Positions 6,684 through 7,420 of a DNA stretch of 7,420 nt are shown here, piece by piece. How positions within the stretch are numbered: position 1 is the stretch's first letter; every line of letters begins with the position of its first letter. The stretch comes from Hyphomicrobiales bacterium (GTDB taxonomy: Bacteria; Pseudomonadota; Alphaproteobacteria; Rhizobiales; Rhizobiaceae): contig JAATGD010000410.1 in NCBI GenBank assembly GCA_015654965.1, forward strand, positions 1-7,420, written 5' to 3'. The notes beneath the pieces are model-generated. The model worked only from the letters and a program-made list of their open reading frames with translations, made no database searches and had not been told where the DNA came from. A program made the translations under genes and the position numbers.

Positions 6684-7325
6684 GTGACGAATGAAGGCGA
6701 TGAAATGCAGGCTTACAAGCCGCAGGCTCTTTCGCCGCGTCAGAACGATGTTCTGGAGCAGGCGCTGCGCCTTCTGGTCGGGGGCGGGGACCGTACATTG
6801 ACGACGGCCAATATTGCGCGCGCTGCCAATTGCTCCAAGGAAAGCCTCTATAAATGGTTCGGCGATCGCGACGGTTTGCTCACAGCCATGGTGCGCTGGC
6901 AGGCGTCCAAGGTGCGGGTCGTGCCGCTGGCACGCGAAAAGCTCGATGCCGAGTCGCTTTTCTCCAGTCTTGAACATTTTGCGCGTGACTGGCTGCTGGT
7001 GCTGTCGGGGCCTACGTCGATTGCGCTCAACCGTCTTGCCGTCAGCCATGCCGGGTCGGGCAAATCGACATTGGGCGATATCGTCGTCTCCAACGGGCCT
7101 GCGGAAATGGCCCGGCGCCTGAAACCTATTCTGACCATGGGGCAGGAAGCAAAACTGCTCGCATTCGACGATATCGATGATGCGTTTCGCACGTTTTTCG
7201 GGCTGGTGGTCCGGGACATGCAGATCCGGTTGCTGCTTGGCGACCGGCTGGAACTGACTGATGCGGCGGTTATCCGGGATGCCCGGCGGGCCACCAAGCA
7301 GTTTTTCGCTCTTTATGGGGCTTAA
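6684..7325 (+). CDS. TetR/AcrR-family transcriptional regulator
   Basis: A 213-residue DNA-binding protein. The N-terminal TetR domain spans roughly residues 19-70, with the helix-turn-helix near 41-60 (TANIARAANCSKESLYKWFG) followed by the typical DRDGLLTAMVRW. The rest should be the helical ligand-binding and dimerisation domain, whose ligand cannot be read from sequence. Two starts are possible: GTG at 6684 with GGAGGA at 6670-6675, eight bases upstream, and an in-frame ATG at 6705 that has a weaker GAAGG. I prefer the GTG; the helix-turn-helix is complete either way. A strong promoter and a palindrome precede the gene, which suggests autoregulation. Only 67 bases separate its stop from ilvC in the same direction, so it may be co-transcribed with ilvC or regulate it, but nothing shows this directly. 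Confidence 0.9.
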   Translation: MTNEGDEMQAYKPQALSPRQNDVLEQALRLLVGGGDRTLTTANIARAANCSKESLYKWFGDRDGLLTAMVRWQASKVRVVPLAREKLDAESLFSSLEHFARDWLLVLSGPTSIALNRLAVSHAGSGKSTLGDIVVSNGPAEMARRLKPILTMGQEAKLLAFDDIDDAFRTFFGLVVRDMQIRLLLGDRLELTDAAVIRDARRATKQFFALYGA

Positions 7326-7328
7326 TCT

Positions 7329-7355
7329 TTCTGCGGATACGAGGAAGCCGCAGAA
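7329..7355. terminator. Hairpin between the TetR gene and ilvC
   Basis: TTCTGCGG (7329-7336) and CCGCAGAA (7348-7355) form a perfect eight-pair stem with an 11-base loop, starting four bases after the TetR stop. There is no T run after it (TAATCTTAAG follows). It may therefore be a weak or factor-dependent terminator, a transcript-stabilising end or a leader structure for ilvC. Confidence 0.45.
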
Positions 7356-7358
7356 TAA

Positions 7359-7383
7359 TCTTAAGAGTCATCTGACTGAAGGG
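7359..7383 (+). promoter_or_regulatory. ilvC leader: two small dyads and the ribosome binding site
   Basis: TCTTAAGA (7359-7366) is a perfect palindrome, and AGTCA (7366-7370) with TGACT (7373-7377) forms a dyad with a two-base centre. Directly after it lies GAAGGG (7378-7383), the Shine-Dalgarno for ilvC, nine bases from the ATG. The dyad touching the ribosome binding site could act as an operator or a small RNA hairpin. I see no good promoter in these 67 bases. Confidence 0.35.
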
Positions 7384-7392
7384 AATAAGGAA

Positions 7393-7420
7393 ATGCGCGT
7401 TTATTACGATCGGGATGCCG
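7393..7420 (+). CDS. ilvC: Ketol-acid reductoisomerase, first nine codons
   Basis: Only the N-terminus MRVYYDRDA is in the window; the gene runs off the right edge. This start is characteristic of alphaproteobacterial IlvC, the NADPH- and Mg-dependent enzyme that isomerises and reduces acetolactate to dihydroxyisovalerate, the step following IlvIH. The ATG has GAAGGG at 7378-7383 as ribosome binding site. Presence of ilvI and ilvH earlier in the window supports the assignment, although with nine residues it rests on recognition of the start alone. Confidence 0.8.

Noticed and set aside
6479..6694. A 71-codon open frame upstream of the TetR gene
   Set aside because: It runs through the inverted repeat and the TetR promoter; an AT-rich palindromic region with no ribosome binding site is unlikely to be coding.

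Overview
The window looks like chromosomal DNA of an alphaproteobacterium, most likely of the Brucella/Ochrobactrum group. This judgement rests on the recalled style of the IlvI, IlvH, PdxJ and Kup proteins, on a Rhizobiales-type palindromic intergenic repeat, and on moderately GC-rich codon use. No database search was run. Almost everything is ordinary core gene content. I found no phage, transposase, CRISPR array, toxin-antitoxin pair or defence system.

Layout. (1) 2-979: the 3' part of ilvI, the catalytic subunit of acetolactate synthase. Seventeen bases later, ilvH (997-1569), the regulatory subunit, is interrupted by an in-frame amber codon at 1180-1182; the rest of the frame is intact to its normal end. 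A weak terminator-like hairpin follows. (2) 1680-2801: a RecD/Dda-like superfamily 1 helicase. Its stop codon directly abuts the stop codon of a convergent small SpoIIAA/STAS-like protein (2802-3200, minus strand). (3) 3417-4166: pdxJ (pyridoxine 5'-phosphate synthase) with a plausible promoter and a strong ribosome binding site. A 297-base gap without a gene follows. (4) 4464-6422: kup, a potassium uptake permease, closed by a good terminator hairpin. (5) 6490-6593: a nested inverted repeat. (6) 6684-7325: a TetR-family regulator behind a near-consensus promoter with a perfect 14-base palindrome at the predicted transcription start. (7) 7393-7420: the first nine codons of ilvC (ketol-acid reductoisomerase), preceded by a short leader rich in dyad symmetry.

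How they fit together. ilvI, ilvH and ilvC encode consecutive steps of valine, leucine and isoleucine synthesis and bracket unrelated housekeeping genes. The TetR gene sits directly upstream of ilvC and may be co-transcribed with it. The most notable observation is the ilvH nonsense codon. If real, it would remove the regulatory subunit and so affect both activation and valine feedback of acetolactate synthase. The second most notable is the compact promoter/operator layout of the TetR gene. I see no convincing novel multi-gene system.
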